A DNA stretch of 64,000 nucleotides from Actinoplanes auranticolor (GTDB lineage: Bacteria; Actinomycetota; Actinomycetes; Mycobacteriales; Micromonosporaceae), in assembly GCF_018332655.1 (NCBI RefSeq), contig NZ_BOQL01000017.1:124001-188000 (forward strand), given 5' to 3'. Below the pieces are notes generated by a model, which was given only the letters and a program-made list of their open reading frames with translations, made no database searches and was not told the origin of the DNA. Of the stretch, positions 1-8,064 are shown piece after piece; the stretch's first letter is position 1, and every line of letters starts with the position of its first letter. A program made the translations under genes and the position numbers.

Positions 1-309
1 GACGAGGCCTGGGAGATCCTGGTCGAGTACCGCGACGTCCTGGACACGATGGTCCTCGAGCTCATCGAGAAGGAGACCATCACCCAGGAGGACATGAACC
101 GCATCTGCGCCCGGGTGCAGAAGCGGCCGCCGATGGCCCCGTTCAACGGCTTCGGCAAGCGGCTCCCGTCCGAGGCGCCGCCGGTCCTCACTCCGGCTGA
201 GCGGGACAAGCTCAAGGCCCAGGCGGAAGCCGACGGCCAGGTCGCCGTGGGTGGCGTCAACCCGAACGCGGGCAGCACGCCGAACGGCTCGGTGGAAGGC
301 AACCACTGA
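1..309 (+). CDS. ftsH: ATP-dependent zinc metalloprotease FtsH, C-terminal end (5' truncated by window)
   Basis: Only the last 102 codons are in the window. The frame is open from base 1 and ends at TGA 307-309. The visible part is the final helix of the M41 protease domain (the stretch around [13 protein letters not shown]) followed by a disordered Gly/Pro/Asn-rich tail ending in GNH, as in actinobacterial FtsH. FtsH is a membrane-anchored AAA+ zinc protease that degrades misfolded membrane proteins and some regulators. The AAA and HEXXH regions lie upstream, outside the window, so the call rests on the C-terminal sequence and on the adjacent folE, which follows ftsH in many actinobacteria. 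Confidence 0.85.
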   Translation, partial: DEAWEILVEYRDVLDTMVLELIEKETITQEDMNRICARVQKRPPMAPFNGFGKRLPSEAPPVLTPAERDKLKAQAEADGQVAVGGVNPNAGSTPNGSVEGNH

Positions 310-977
310 TCACCGACGGCAGCTCGACGGAGCCCAACGACTCCGACGAGCCTGACTACCTCGCCGCGCGTCTGGTCGACGGCAAGCTCACCGGTACCCC
401 GGTCGAGCAGGCCGTCGACCTGGCCCGCATCGAGAAGGCGGTCCGGGAGATCCTCATCGCCATCGGTGAGGACCCGGACCGCGACGGTCTCCAGCGCACC
501 CCGGCCCGGGTGGCCCGGGCCTACGCGGAGCTCTTCGCCGGTCTGCGGGTGGACCCGGCCAAGGTCCTCACCACGACCTTCGAGGCCAACCACGAGGAGC
601 TCGTGCTCGTCCGCGACATCGAGCTGATGAGCCTGTGCGAGCACCACCTGCTGCCGTTCAAGGGCGTCGCGCACATCGGCTACATCCCCGGTGTCGACGG
701 CCGGATCACCGGCCTGTCCAAGCTGGCCCGGCTCGTCGAGGTCTTCGCCCGCCGCCCCCAGGTGCAGGAACGGCTCACCTCGCAGATCGCCGACCTGCTG
801 ATGGAGAAACTCGCGCCCCGGGGCGTCATCGTGGTGCTCGAGTGCGAGCACATGTGCATGGAGATGCGCGGCATCCGCAAGGTCGGCGCCCGCACAGTCA
901 CCTCGGCCGTCCGCGGCGCGTGCCAGAGCGACGGCAAGGTCCGCGCCGAGGCGATGGCGCTGATAAACGCGCGCTGA
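306..977 (+). CDS. folE: GTP cyclohydrolase I
   Basis: Converts GTP to 7,8-dihydroneopterin triphosphate, the first step of tetrahydrofolate synthesis. The zinc-ligand motifs [10 protein letters not shown] and [10 protein letters not shown] are intact, as is the GLSKLAR region. An ATG/GTG-only reading would start near base 510 and lose a conserved N-terminal part. The frame is open upstream, with residues such as [16 protein letters not shown] that belong to the family. No in-frame ATG, GTG or TTG is found there; the only good candidate is CTG at 306, which overlaps the ftsH stop (CTGA) and sits about 6 nt after the ribosome-binding-like GGAAGG. That start gives 223 residues, the usual size for the enzyme. 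The gene is probably translationally coupled to ftsH. Confidence 0.92.
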   Translation: MITDGSSTEPNDSDEPDYLAARLVDGKLTGTPVEQAVDLARIEKAVREILIAIGEDPDRDGLQRTPARVARAYAELFAGLRVDPAKVLTTTFEANHEELVLVRDIELMSLCEHHLLPFKGVAHIGYIPGVDGRITGLSKLARLVEVFARRPQVQERLTSQIADLLMEKLAPRGVIVVLECEHMCMEMRGIRKVGARTVTSAVRGACQSDGKVRAEAMALINAR

Positions 978-1005
978 CCGCGGGCCGATTCGCGATACTG
1001 GCGCG

Positions 1006-1407
1006 ATGCTCGAGAAGTTCAACCCCGCCGGTGTCCACGAGCCGCCCGGCTACAGCCACGTCACCATCACCTCGGCCGGCCGCCTGGCCCACCTGGCGGG
1101 CCAGTGCCCCCTCGACGTCACGGGCCGGATCGTCGGCCCGGGCGACTACGAAGCGCAGACCGACCAGGTCATCGCCAACTGCCTGGCCGTGCTGGCCGCG
1201 GCCGGCGCGAAGCCGGCGGACGTGGCCCGCTCGGTGATCTACGTGGTGAGCCCGGAATCGGCCGTGCTGGCCGGCGTATGGGACAGGCTGATGGCCTCAG
1301 AGCTGGCACCCGCCTTCACCACGGCGAGCACGCTGCTGGGCGTGGCGGCGCTCGGCTTCGGCGGCCAGCTCGTCGAGATCGATCTCACCGCGGCCCTGCC
1401 CGACTAG
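1006..1407 (+). CDS. RidA/YjgF-family protein
   Basis: A 133-residue protein with the compact RidA fold: an N-terminal strand region, LAHLAGQCPLD, and a C-terminal GFGGQLVEIDLTA. RidA proteins are trimeric deaminases of reactive enamine/imine intermediates, but the family also contains members of unknown substrate. The usual catalytic Arg region is not clear here, so enzymatic specificity is not assigned. It lies 28 bp after folE in the same direction. A TAG stop at 1405-1407 is followed in frame by an Ala/Pro-coding tandem repeat, described separately. Confidence 0.8.
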   Translation: MLEKFNPAGVHEPPGYSHVTITSAGRLAHLAGQCPLDVTGRIVGPGDYEAQTDQVIANCLAVLAAAGAKPADVARSVIYVVSPESAVLAGVWDRLMASELAPAFTTASTLLGVAALGFGGQLVEIDLTAALPD

Positions 1408-1479
1408 GCCGCGCCGGCGGCACTGGCCGCGCCGCGGGCACTGGCCGCGCCGGCGGCACCGGTCGCGCCGGCCGCGCCC
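1408..1479 (+). repeat. 18-bp tandem repeat, four imperfect copies
   Basis: Units start at 1408, 1426, 1444 and 1462; the consensus is close to GCCGCGCCGGCGGCACTG. The array begins immediately after the TAG of the RidA gene and keeps that gene's frame, where it would encode AAPAAL-like hexapeptides. It fills much of the 120-bp gap before the convergent small gene ending at 1528. Confidence 0.85.
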
Positions 1480-1527
1480 GTGGGCGCGACGAGGCCGGGA
1501 CGGCGCACGGCCGCCGCGACTGCCTCG

Positions 1528-1788
1528 CTAGACGATCATGCGGTAGGCGTCGGCGCTGTCCATCGCCGACCGGGCCAGGGTCTGGGCCTCGTCCAGGCGG
1601 GTCCGGGCCTGCTCCAGCTGGGCGATCGCGGTGGCGACCGACGGATGGAACGAGCCGATGGCCGTCATCCGCAGCAGCGCCAGCGCGTCGTCGAGCTGGT
1701 CCGTGACCTGCTGAATGCTCGCCACCGCCCGCTGCGTGCCGTCCACGGACGCCGCCACGTTGGCCTTGACCTCTTCGACGCTGGCCAT
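1528..1788 (-). CDS. small helical-hairpin protein, WXG100-like size
   Basis: An 86-residue protein predicted to be two long amphipathic helices separated by a turn around residues 45-50 (IGSFHPS). It has no signal peptide, no transmembrane segment and no cysteine. Size and hairpin layout recall the WXG100/ESAT-6 fold, but the WxG turn itself is missing. It is the last gene of a leftward operon: an FtsK/SpoIIIE-type ATPase (ends at 2478), a 3-TM protein (1801-2481), then this gene 12 bp later. Secreted or accessory T7-like substrates are often encoded beside such ATPases, so it is a candidate partner or substrate; this is inference from size and context only. I do not recognise a named family with certainty. 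Confidence 0.6.
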   Translation of the reverse strand: MASVEEVKANVAASVDGTQRAVASIQQVTDQLDDALALLRMTAIGSFHPSVATAIAQLEQARTRLDEAQTLARSAMDSADAYRMIV

Positions 1789-1800
1789 GTCAGCCCCTTC

Positions 1801-2481
1801 TCACCGGATGAACGCGAGCAGACCGACACCCATGCAGGTCAGCAGCACGGGCGTCAGGCAGGCGATCGCGCCGACGATCGGCGTGCGGTCCACCTTCGCC
1901 GGGCCGCCGCCGTAGACGAAGCCGATCGTCAGCCAGCCCAGCCCGAACGCCAACAACGGCATGCTCAGCCCGCACAGCAGCGCGTACGTGGGCAGGGAGC
2001 CGGACGGTGCGATCAGGTAGAGCACGATCTGGACGATCAGCACGGCGGCGGCGAACGGGCCGTACACCAGCAGGTTGCGCGCCCACGGCCGCCACGGCGC
2101 CGCCGGTCCGGAACCGTTGAGCATGGCCGCGTCGGCCGCGTCCGCGGTGCCGCGAGCCTGCCGCAGCGCCACCAGGATCGCCTCCGGGCCGGCCGCGACG
2201 CTCTGTGCCGCCAGGGCACGTTCGCCGGGCTGGGCGGTCAGCGAGGCCACCGGGACGCCCAGGTCCTGCACCAGCCGCGCACGCTGCGGCGCCAGTCTCG
2301 CTCGGACCGACGCCAGCTCCTGCTGCGCGGCCTGCAGGGTGGCGGCCTGCTCGCCGGCGGTCGAGGCGGCGGCCCGCCGGACGGCGTCGAGTCGCTGCGC
2401 GGCCGCCACATAGGCAGCCCAGGGCCCGGGCTCACCGTGCGGATCCGGAACGGCGTCGAAGCCGTCGGTGCGCTCGGTCAT
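1801..2481 (-). CDS. coiled-coil and 3-TM membrane protein of the FtsK-like operon
   Basis: A 226-residue protein of unknown function. Residues about 20-110 are Ala/Arg/Gln/Leu-rich and likely helical or coiled-coil. Three hydrophobic segments follow (about 136-155, 163-190 and 203-224), the last ending at the C-terminus (GLLAFIR). The start ATG overlaps the stop of the upstream ATPase gene by 4 nt, indicating translational coupling and probable assembly in one membrane complex with it. No catalytic motif is visible. Confidence 0.6.
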   Translation of the reverse strand: MTERTDGFDAVPDPHGEPGPWAAYVAAAQRLDAVRRAAASTAGEQAATLQAAQQELASVRARLAPQRARLVQDLGVPVASLTAQPGERALAAQSVAAGPEAILVALRQARGTADAADAAMLNGSGPAAPWRPWARNLLVYGPFAAAVLIVQIVLYLIAPSGSLPTYALLCGLSMPLLAFGLGWLTIGFVYGGGPAKVDRTPIVGAIACLTPVLLTCMGVGLLAFIR

Positions 2482-5063
2482 GCCTGGTCACTCTCGGGCT
2501 CGACGAAGGGCACGATCGTCACCGTACGGTCCGCGTGCCGGTCGTGCAGCAGGGCGCGGTTCTCCCGCGGCTGCCAGTCCAGCGACTTGCCGACCATCAT
2601 GCAGACGTCCTGCTGCGGCACGTTGAGGAAGATCAGGCCGGCCACGTCCTCCCGGCCCGCGCTGCCGCCCGTCTCCTCGCTGAACCGGCGCAACCCGCGC
2701 CACCACGACAGCAGGTGCACGCCCCGCCCCGGCCCCTCCCGCAGCACCCGGCGCAGCGACGGCAGCGTTCCCGGGCTGACCGCGTCCATGCCGAACACCA
2801 CCCGGTAGCCGGGCCGCTCGAGATCCAGCTCCGCGGCCAGGCCGGCCGCGTCGACCACGACCACCTCCTGGCGGTGGCCGATCTCGACGGCGAGGGCCTT
2901 GGCGATCTCGTCGCCCTCGGCGACCAGCGAGGAGATGACAAACCTGGTGGTACGGGGTGAGTGGAACGCCGCGACACTGCGGGCCGCCGCCTCCAGCACC
3001 TCGGCACCGTCCGGCCGCGAGCCGAAGACCGCCAGGTGCCGCCCCGGCGACGAGTCCAGCGGGAACGCCGCGGTCGACAGGCCGACGTCGATGACCCGGC
3101 CGAGCAGCGCCGCGGGGCGTCCACCGCGGCCGGCCAGCGCGGCCCGGTAGGTGGGGTCGTCAGCCAGGTGCTGGCGGGCGTAACCGGCGAAGATGCGCGG
3201 CGGGGTGGCCTCCGGGTCGCGGGCACCCCACAGCTTGTGCCGCAGGTCGCTGAGCACGGCCCGGTCGGCGTGCGGATCCGGGAAGCGCACGATGCGTTCG
3301 TGGCCCCGGGTGGCGCCCCGGGGGCCGCCGAGCCCGCCGGCCGTGTTGACCACTGCTGTGCCCAGGGGCAGGCCGGCCGCGGAGTCGTTGGTGGGCTCCA
3401 GGACGTCGCCGCCGCCCGGGAGTGCGATCCGCACCGGGAACTGGCCGAAGATCGAGTCGCGTTTGGCGTACAGGGCCTCGACGCCGAGCACGGTCTGGCT
3501 GGCCAGGATGAGGTGGATGCCGTACGAGCGGCCCTTGCGGGCGAGCGACTCCAGCAGCTGGACCGCCTCGGCGGCCATCGGGTCGTTGCCGGCCAGCAGC
3601 ACCTGGAACTCGTCGATGACGCAGAGGATGCGGGGCATGGGACGGCCCCGGCCCTCCTCGGCGGCGACCGCGCGCAGGTCCGCGAACCGGGTCACCCCGG
3701 CCCGCTTGTACGCCACCGAGCGGCGGGTCATCTCCGCGTCCAGCTCGCGCAGCACGGCCAGGCCGTACTCCCGGTCGGACTCGACGCCGACGGCCCGGGC
3801 GTGCGGCAGCCAGGTGCGGTCCCGCTGGGTGGGCACGAACTCGGCGAACGACACGCCCTCTTTGAAATCGAGCAGGTAGAGGCCCAGCTCGTCGGGGCTG
3901 TAACGGGTGCCGAGGCCGTACAGGACGTTGATCAGGAAGGCCGTCTTGCCGGCGCCGGACCGGCCGCCGACCATCCAGTGTGGAGTCAGATCGTTGAAAC
4001 GCAACACCAGCGGCGTGTCGCCGTCGTGACCGACCGTGGTGCCGATCCCGTCGGCGGCGTCGCCGGTCCAGATCTCGTCACCCGGATCCGGCAGCAGGTC
4101 GGCCAGCGTCACCTGCGAAGCGGCGGCCGAGTGCGCGGCCAGCTCCCGGCACACCGCGTCGACCAGGTGCGGCGGCGGGTCGTCGTCGAGGAAGACCGGG
4201 GCGTTGAGCCACAGGGCCTCCGGGATGGACCCGAACGTCACGCCGGGCGGGTCGCCGACCACCGCGTACGGATTGCGGAGCGACACCTGGGTGGTGCGGG
4301 GCAGCGGCGCCTGGGTCGTCTCGGCGGTCAGCGGCGGCGGGGGCCAGCCGGCCACGATCAGGTGCAGGCCGGACTCCGGCCCCTGCTGCGCCAGCGCGGC
4401 GATCCGGACCAGGTCGGCGCCCTCGGTCAGCTCGGGCAGGCTGGCGATGACCAGGAGCATCATCCGGTCCCGCCGGCCCCGGCGGACCGCGCCACCCCGC
4501 ACCGGACGCAGCCACTTCTCGGCCTCGGTGAGCACGTCCCGCAGCTGCGCGCGGTCGGTGGCGGTCGGGGACAGCAGACCCGCGTCGGCGAGTGCCGCAA
4601 AAGGGGAGAAGACGGTGCCTCCGCCCGTACCGTCAACGGCGCGGACCAGCAGCGACCCGGCAGGCGCAGCAGCCAGCAGGCGCAGCAGCAGGCAGCGCAA
4701 CAGCCCGGCGACCCGCGGGTCGCGGGCGTCCGCGTCGACGGTGAGATGCCCGGTGCCGAGCAGCGGGATCACGGCCGGGAAGCGCGCGTCGTCGAGCGGC
4801 TGCGCCATCCCGAGCCGCACGAACTGCGGAGGATAGGAGCCACCCAGTGGAGTGGTCGCCGACTGCGCGTCCAGCGGCGCACCGAGCCAGCCGGGAGCCA
4901 GCTCACTCGCGGCGGCCCGCAACTCCTCGGCGAGATGATGCTGCTCGAGCGGGTCGGCAGCGGAAGGCGCCTGCGACTCCAGGGCCGCGGCAGCCGCCTC
5001 GGCGGTGGCCTCCGCCTGGCGGTGCATGGCAGCGGCCTGATCGATGCGCCGCGTCGACTCCAC
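2478..5063 (-). CDS. FtsK/SpoIIIE (EccC-like) domain ATPase
   Basis: 861 residues from GTG 5063, chosen because GGAGG lies 7 nt upstream. The N-terminal 45 residues are helical. Walker A (GGRSGAGKT) is at about residue 365 and Walker B (LCVIDEF) at about 480, spaced as in FtsK/SpoIIIE/HerA motors. The C-terminal third looks like a second P-loop domain that has lost its motifs: GRHLAVFGSRPDGA occupies the Walker A position without GK[ST], and YRVVFGMDAV the Walker B position. One active plus one degenerate ATPase domain recalls EccC of type VII secretion. Unlike FtsK itself, no N-terminal membrane bundle is present; the 3-TM protein encoded next may supply the membrane anchor. Role in DNA or protein transport is not decided by sequence. 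Confidence 0.75.
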   Translation of the reverse strand: MESTRRIDQAAAMHRQAEATAEAAAAALESQAPSAADPLEQHHLAEELRAAASELAPGWLGAPLDAQSATTPLGGSYPPQFVRLGMAQPLDDARFPAVIPLLGTGHLTVDADARDPRVAGLLRCLLLRLLAAAPAGSLLVRAVDGTGGGTVFSPFAALADAGLLSPTATDRAQLRDVLTEAEKWLRPVRGGAVRRGRRDRMMLLVIASLPELTEGADLVRIAALAQQGPESGLHLIVAGWPPPPLTAETTQAPLPRTTQVSLRNPYAVVGDPPGVTFGSIPEALWLNAPVFLDDDPPPHLVDAVCRELAAHSAAASQVTLADLLPDPGDEIWTGDAADGIGTTVGHDGDTPLVLRFNDLTPHWMVGGRSGAGKTAFLINVLYGLGTRYSPDELGLYLLDFKEGVSFAEFVPTQRDRTWLPHARAVGVESDREYGLAVLRELDAEMTRRSVAYKRAGVTRFADLRAVAAEEGRGRPMPRILCVIDEFQVLLAGNDPMAAEAVQLLESLARKGRSYGIHLILASQTVLGVEALYAKRDSIFGQFPVRIALPGGGDVLEPTNDSAAGLPLGTAVVNTAGGLGGPRGATRGHERIVRFPDPHADRAVLSDLRHKLWGARDPEATPPRIFAGYARQHLADDPTYRAALAGRGGRPAALLGRVIDVGLSTAAFPLDSSPGRHLAVFGSRPDGAEVLEAAARSVAAFHSPRTTRFVISSLVAEGDEIAKALAVEIGHRQEVVVVDAAGLAAELDLERPGYRVVFGMDAVSPGTLPSLRRVLREGPGRGVHLLSWWRGLRRFSEETGGSAGREDVAGLIFLNVPQQDVCMMVGKSLDWQPRENRALLHDRHADRTVTIVPFVEPESDQA

Positions 5064-5205
5064 CGCCTCACCTCCGTCTGTGCGCTCAAACCGTACCTTG
5101 CACCGGCCGGGGGATGCCGTTGCGCAGCCGATGCGCAATTCTCCCAGTACGGGCAGAGCGACCCACCCGGCGGGCTGCCAACCGCACGTCCACAGCGGAA
5201 CGCAC

Positions 5206-5211
5206 TAACCT
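5206..5211 (+). promoter_or_regulatory. -10 element, leaderless promoter
   Basis: TAACCT lies 7 nt before the GTG at 5219, the geometry of a leaderless transcript; no ribosome-binding site is seen. Confidence 0.5.
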
Positions 5212-5218
5212 GATAGGG

Positions 5219-5755
5219 GTGCAGCCCCCGAACCCGACCCCGCCACCGGTGGTGCCACCGCCGGGTCCGGCACCCGCCGCGGGAAAGCCACGAAACCGGC
5301 GCCTCCGGCTGATCCTGGCGATGGCGGCGGGAATCATGGCACTGCTCTGCCTGGGCGGAATCGGCGTGTTCATCTCGTTCTACGACGAGGCCACCAAAAT
5401 CGAACGGGCAGCCCCCGACGCAGTGGTCGACCAGTTCCTGAGGGCTTATCTGGTCAACCGTGATGATCAGGAGGCTGAGCTTTTCACCTGCAAGAACGGC
5501 TTGGACCTCGCGGCCATCTCCACACTGCGCACGGATCTGGTCGCGCGGGAGAAGGAGTTTGATGTCAACGTCAGCGTCAGTTGGAGCACACTGACGGTTT
5601 CCGGCTCCGAGGAGGGCCGTCGGACGGTCACCACTGACCTCCTCATCACCGGGTCCTCAGGCGGGACTGCGCGGAGCCGGAGCTCGGAGCCGTGGTCCTT
5701 CTCGCTGATCGATGATGACGGCTGGCGGGTTTGCAGCTCTGCCAAGCTGCCGTAG
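5219..5755 (+). CDS. single-pass membrane protein with extracytoplasmic NTF2-like domain
   Basis: 178 residues from GTG 5219. A Pro-rich cytoplasmic N-terminus (residues 1-25) is followed by a basic patch and one transmembrane helix (about 36-58), then an extracellular domain beginning APDAVVDQFLRAYL and containing two cysteines, which resembles NTF2-like small secreted domains. It is transcribed divergently from the FtsK-like operon and converges on the last gene of the secretion-like operon with only 4 bp between stop codons. Function unknown. The start is supported by a -10-like element directly upstream. Confidence 0.55.
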   Translation: MQPPNPTPPPVVPPPGPAPAAGKPRNRRLRLILAMAAGIMALLCLGGIGVFISFYDEATKIERAAPDAVVDQFLRAYLVNRDDQEAELFTCKNGLDLAAISTLRTDLVAREKEFDVNVSVSWSTLTVSGSEEGRRTVTTDLLITGSSGGTARSRSSEPWSFSLIDDDGWRVCSSAKLP

Positions 5756-5759
5756 CGAG

Positions 5760-6362
5760 CTACTCGACCCAGAGCAGGTGCACCGGCACCTCGAGCGTCC
5801 GGGGCGCCCTGCCGCTCCACCCCCAGCGGTACCAGTCCAGTTCGGTCGTCACGCGCGCGCAGATGTCACCCTCGTCGCTGGTGTGCAACTCGGTGACCGC
5901 CCGCAGATCTCGCCGTTCACCACCGTCCTCCAGCAGCTGGACGACCCGCCGTCCGGTGAGAGCGGCTGCGTCCAGCGCGGCGACCGGATTCCGGCGCGGA
6001 GGCTCGTCGAGCGACACGAGGCGTGACACGACGTCGCCGGGTGCCGCGTTGAGGGCCGCCATCCCGAGCTCCTCGACCCACACCCGCTCGACCGGAACCA
6101 GCGGCGCGAAGACCTCTGTCTGCTCCGCCTCGGCGCGATACCACTCGGCCTCCGGCATCACCGGCACATAGGTCCTGCTGCCCTGCACGACCTTCTCATC
6201 GGCCCGCAGGTCACCACGCCAGCCGTGACCGGGCAGCCCGATGAGCACCCGACGGCCCCGCAGTTGGCCGGCCATGATCGCCGCCGTCGGCACGACCGGT
6301 CGTGGCGGGTCCGGAGTCCACTCCGAGCCGGTGAACGGGTCGGGCATCGCACCACCGGTCAC
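5760..6362 (-). CDS. hypothetical protein, last gene of the T4SS-like operon
   Basis: 200 residues with no signal peptide or transmembrane segment; acidic, Trp-containing, many charged residues. I do not recognise a family. The GTG start at 6362 overlaps the stop of the upstream peptidase gene (GTGA), so it is translated with the secretion operon; an internal ATG at 6347 is an alternative start. Its position beside a peptidoglycan hydrolase suggests a cytoplasmic accessory factor of the system, but nothing in the sequence shows what it does. Confidence 0.5.
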   Translation of the reverse strand: MTGGAMPDPFTGSEWTPDPPRPVVPTAAIMAGQLRGRRVLIGLPGHGWRGDLRADEKVVQGSRTYVPVMPEAEWYRAEAEQTEVFAPLVPVERVWVEELGMAALNAAPGDVVSRLVSLDEPPRRNPVAALDAAALTGRRVVQLLEDGGERRDLRAVTELHTSDEGDICARVTTELDWYRWGWSGRAPRTLEVPVHLLWVE

Positions 6363-7510
6363 TGCGACGCACCCAGGGGTGAGCCACGCTGGGCCATGAA
6401 CTGCACCGGATCCACCGCACTGGCACTGGACCGGTCGTTGTTGAGGTGCACCTCGAAGTGCAGGTGCGGGCCCGAGGAGTTACCGCTGTTGCCGCTGGTC
6501 GCCACGACCTGACCGGCGACGACCTTCTCGCCCACCTGCACACTCGGCCGGCGGACCAGATGGCAGTAGCGGGTCATGATCTTGCCGGGATGCCGGATCT
6601 CCAGCATCCAGCCGCAGCCCCCCTTGCCGGGGTAGCCAGCCACATCACAGTCCTTCCTCCCGCTGAACGTCTCGTCGCACTTGATCCGGGACACGACCCC
6701 GCTGGCGACCGACCGCACCGGGTTGCCGGTGCCGATGATCAGGTCCACGCCCTGGTGGCGCGGCCGGCTCGCGGTGCGGAAGCCAGAACCCACAACCATC
6801 TTCTGACTTCGCTTCAAGCCTTTGCCGCTGGCCGCGAGCGGGCTGGTCCAGCCGGAAGCGGACACCTCGCCGATCTCGGGGCAGGTCATGGCGAGCGAGT
6901 TTCCGACCGCGTTCGCCGCGCCGTCGGCGAGCATGTTCACGATCTGAGTGGCGAGGGGCTCGTGCTTGGCATACGCACCGGGATAGGCGCTGATCTGCAC
7001 CCGCTGGGCGGCCCGGGTCAGCGCCAGGTTGTCCCAGTTCTTGACCTTCCGCAGTTTGCCGTAGAACTTGGTCGCTGCGTAGACCGGGTCCGTAACCTGA
7101 GCCGGCGAGCCCCAGCCGCTGCTCGGCCGCTGCTGGAACAGGCCAAGTGAGTCATGGTCGTTCCGCTTGCCGAGGTGACCGAGGTTGCGCAGATTGGACT
7201 CCTGCATCGCCGTCGCCACCGCGATCACCCAGGCCCGCGGAGGCAGCTTCAGTTGCTTGCCGACGCTGATGATGATCGCCGCGTTCTTGACCTGCTCGGC
7301 GTTGTACGGCCCGATATCGGGCAGTTCGTCCTCCGGATCGATCGGACCGCCCGCGCCGCAGTTCGCACTGAGGAGACTGAGGTTCTCCTCCGCCGGGTCG
7401 TCGAACTCGCCCATCAGCAGCGCGCTGACGGCACCCCCACAGCAGAGCAGCGCGAGCGTGGCAGTCAGGGCGACGAGCAAAGCCACCCCACGCGGCCGCG
7501 GCAGGTTCAC
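6359..7510 (-). CDS. bifunctional peptidoglycan hydrolase: lysozyme-like domain plus M23 peptidase (VirB1-like)
   Basis: 383 residues. The start is GTG 7510 because GGGAGGG lies 3-4 nt upstream; it overlaps the stop of the preceding gene. An N-terminal signal anchor (about 8-35) is followed by a lysozyme/transglycosylase-like region with AVATAMQES carrying the candidate catalytic Glu and SLGLFQQRP, then a LytM/M23 domain with the zinc motifs HQGVDL and HLHFEVH. Such two-domain enzymes open the cell wall for Gram-positive type IV secretion or conjugation machines. The enzyme acts outside the membrane. It is co-transcribed with VirB8-, VirB6- and VirB4-like genes. Confidence 0.85.
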   Translation of the reverse strand: MNLPRPRGVALLVALTATLALLCCGGAVSALLMGEFDDPAEENLSLLSANCGAGGPIDPEDELPDIGPYNAEQVKNAAIIISVGKQLKLPPRAWVIAVATAMQESNLRNLGHLGKRNDHDSLGLFQQRPSSGWGSPAQVTDPVYAATKFYGKLRKVKNWDNLALTRAAQRVQISAYPGAYAKHEPLATQIVNMLADGAANAVGNSLAMTCPEIGEVSASGWTSPLAASGKGLKRSQKMVVGSGFRTASRPRHQGVDLIIGTGNPVRSVASGVVSRIKCDETFSGRKDCDVAGYPGKGGCGWMLEIRHPGKIMTRYCHLVRRPSVQVGEKVVAGQVVATSGNSGNSSGPHLHFEVHLNNDRSSASAVDPVQFMAQRGSPLGASQ

Positions 7511-8058
7511 GAGCCCTCCCAATCGACGTCGTCCACCAGCCAGCGCCCGTCCGGGGCGACCAACTGCAGCGTCAGCTTTCCGGAGTTGACCGTCACGACC
7601 GCGTTGACGAGGCCGTCGCCGATCGGTACCAGGGTGGGCCGGCCGACGACCTTGTCGGCGGGCACGTCGGCCGGGTCGACCCCGTTCAGTTCGGCGGCGA
7701 GATCCTGAGTCGTGTTGGGCACGAGCCCGTCGTGCCAGGTCTCCGCGGAGACGTTCTTGTGGTCCACCCAGGCCGCAGCGAACGCGTACGCGACCGCTTC
7801 GGGCTCGGCGCTGCCCGGGCTGGTGGTGGGCGACGGCGGCGCGTCATCGTCGACGATGACGCCGTCATCGTCGTGGCTCGGGTCGATCGACGCCGTCGGG
7901 CCGGGCGGGACCCGGTCAGTGATTGGGGCAGCGGTATTGCCGTCGGAGAAGATCCGGCCGACCCCGACGATTGCCAGTACCAGCACGGCTATCACCAGGG
8001 CGACGCCCCACCGGGACCGGAAGAGTCCGGTGAGGCTTCGTTCCAGCAATCTCGGCAT
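7507..8058 (-). CDS. VirB8/TcpC-like membrane protein with NTF2-like domain
   Basis: 183 residues: a short cytoplasmic N-terminus, one transmembrane helix (about 18-36), an acidic Pro/Ser/Asp-rich spacer (to about 85), then a compact domain of about 95 residues starting AVAYAFAAAWVDH and ending DGRWLVDDVDW. That pattern fits the single-pass plus NTF2-fold layout of VirB8 and Gram-positive TcpC proteins, which scaffold the secretion channel. Assignment is by topology and operon position rather than by clear sequence motifs. Its stop overlaps the start of the hydrolase gene. Confidence 0.55.
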   Translation of the reverse strand: MPRLLERSLTGLFRSRWGVALVIAVLVLAIVGVGRIFSDGNTAAPITDRVPPGPTASIDPSHDDDGVIVDDDAPPSPTTSPGSAEPEAVAYAFAAAWVDHKNVSAETWHDGLVPNTTQDLAAELNGVDPADVPADKVVGRPTLVPIGDGLVNAVVTVNSGKLTLQLVAPDGRWLVDDVDWEGS

Positions 8059-8064
8059 CGGCGG

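Noticed and set aside
1480..2808. Plus-strand open frame continuing after the RidA gene
   Set aside because: Beyond the short repeat it is antisense to the helical-hairpin, 3-TM and ATPase genes and has no start signal or motif.
2961..5213. Long plus-strand open frame of about 750 codons opposite the FtsK-like ATPase
   Set aside because: It is an antisense shadow of a GC-rich gene: composition is Arg/Gly/Gln low-complexity, it has no motif, and the opposite strand encodes clear Walker motifs.
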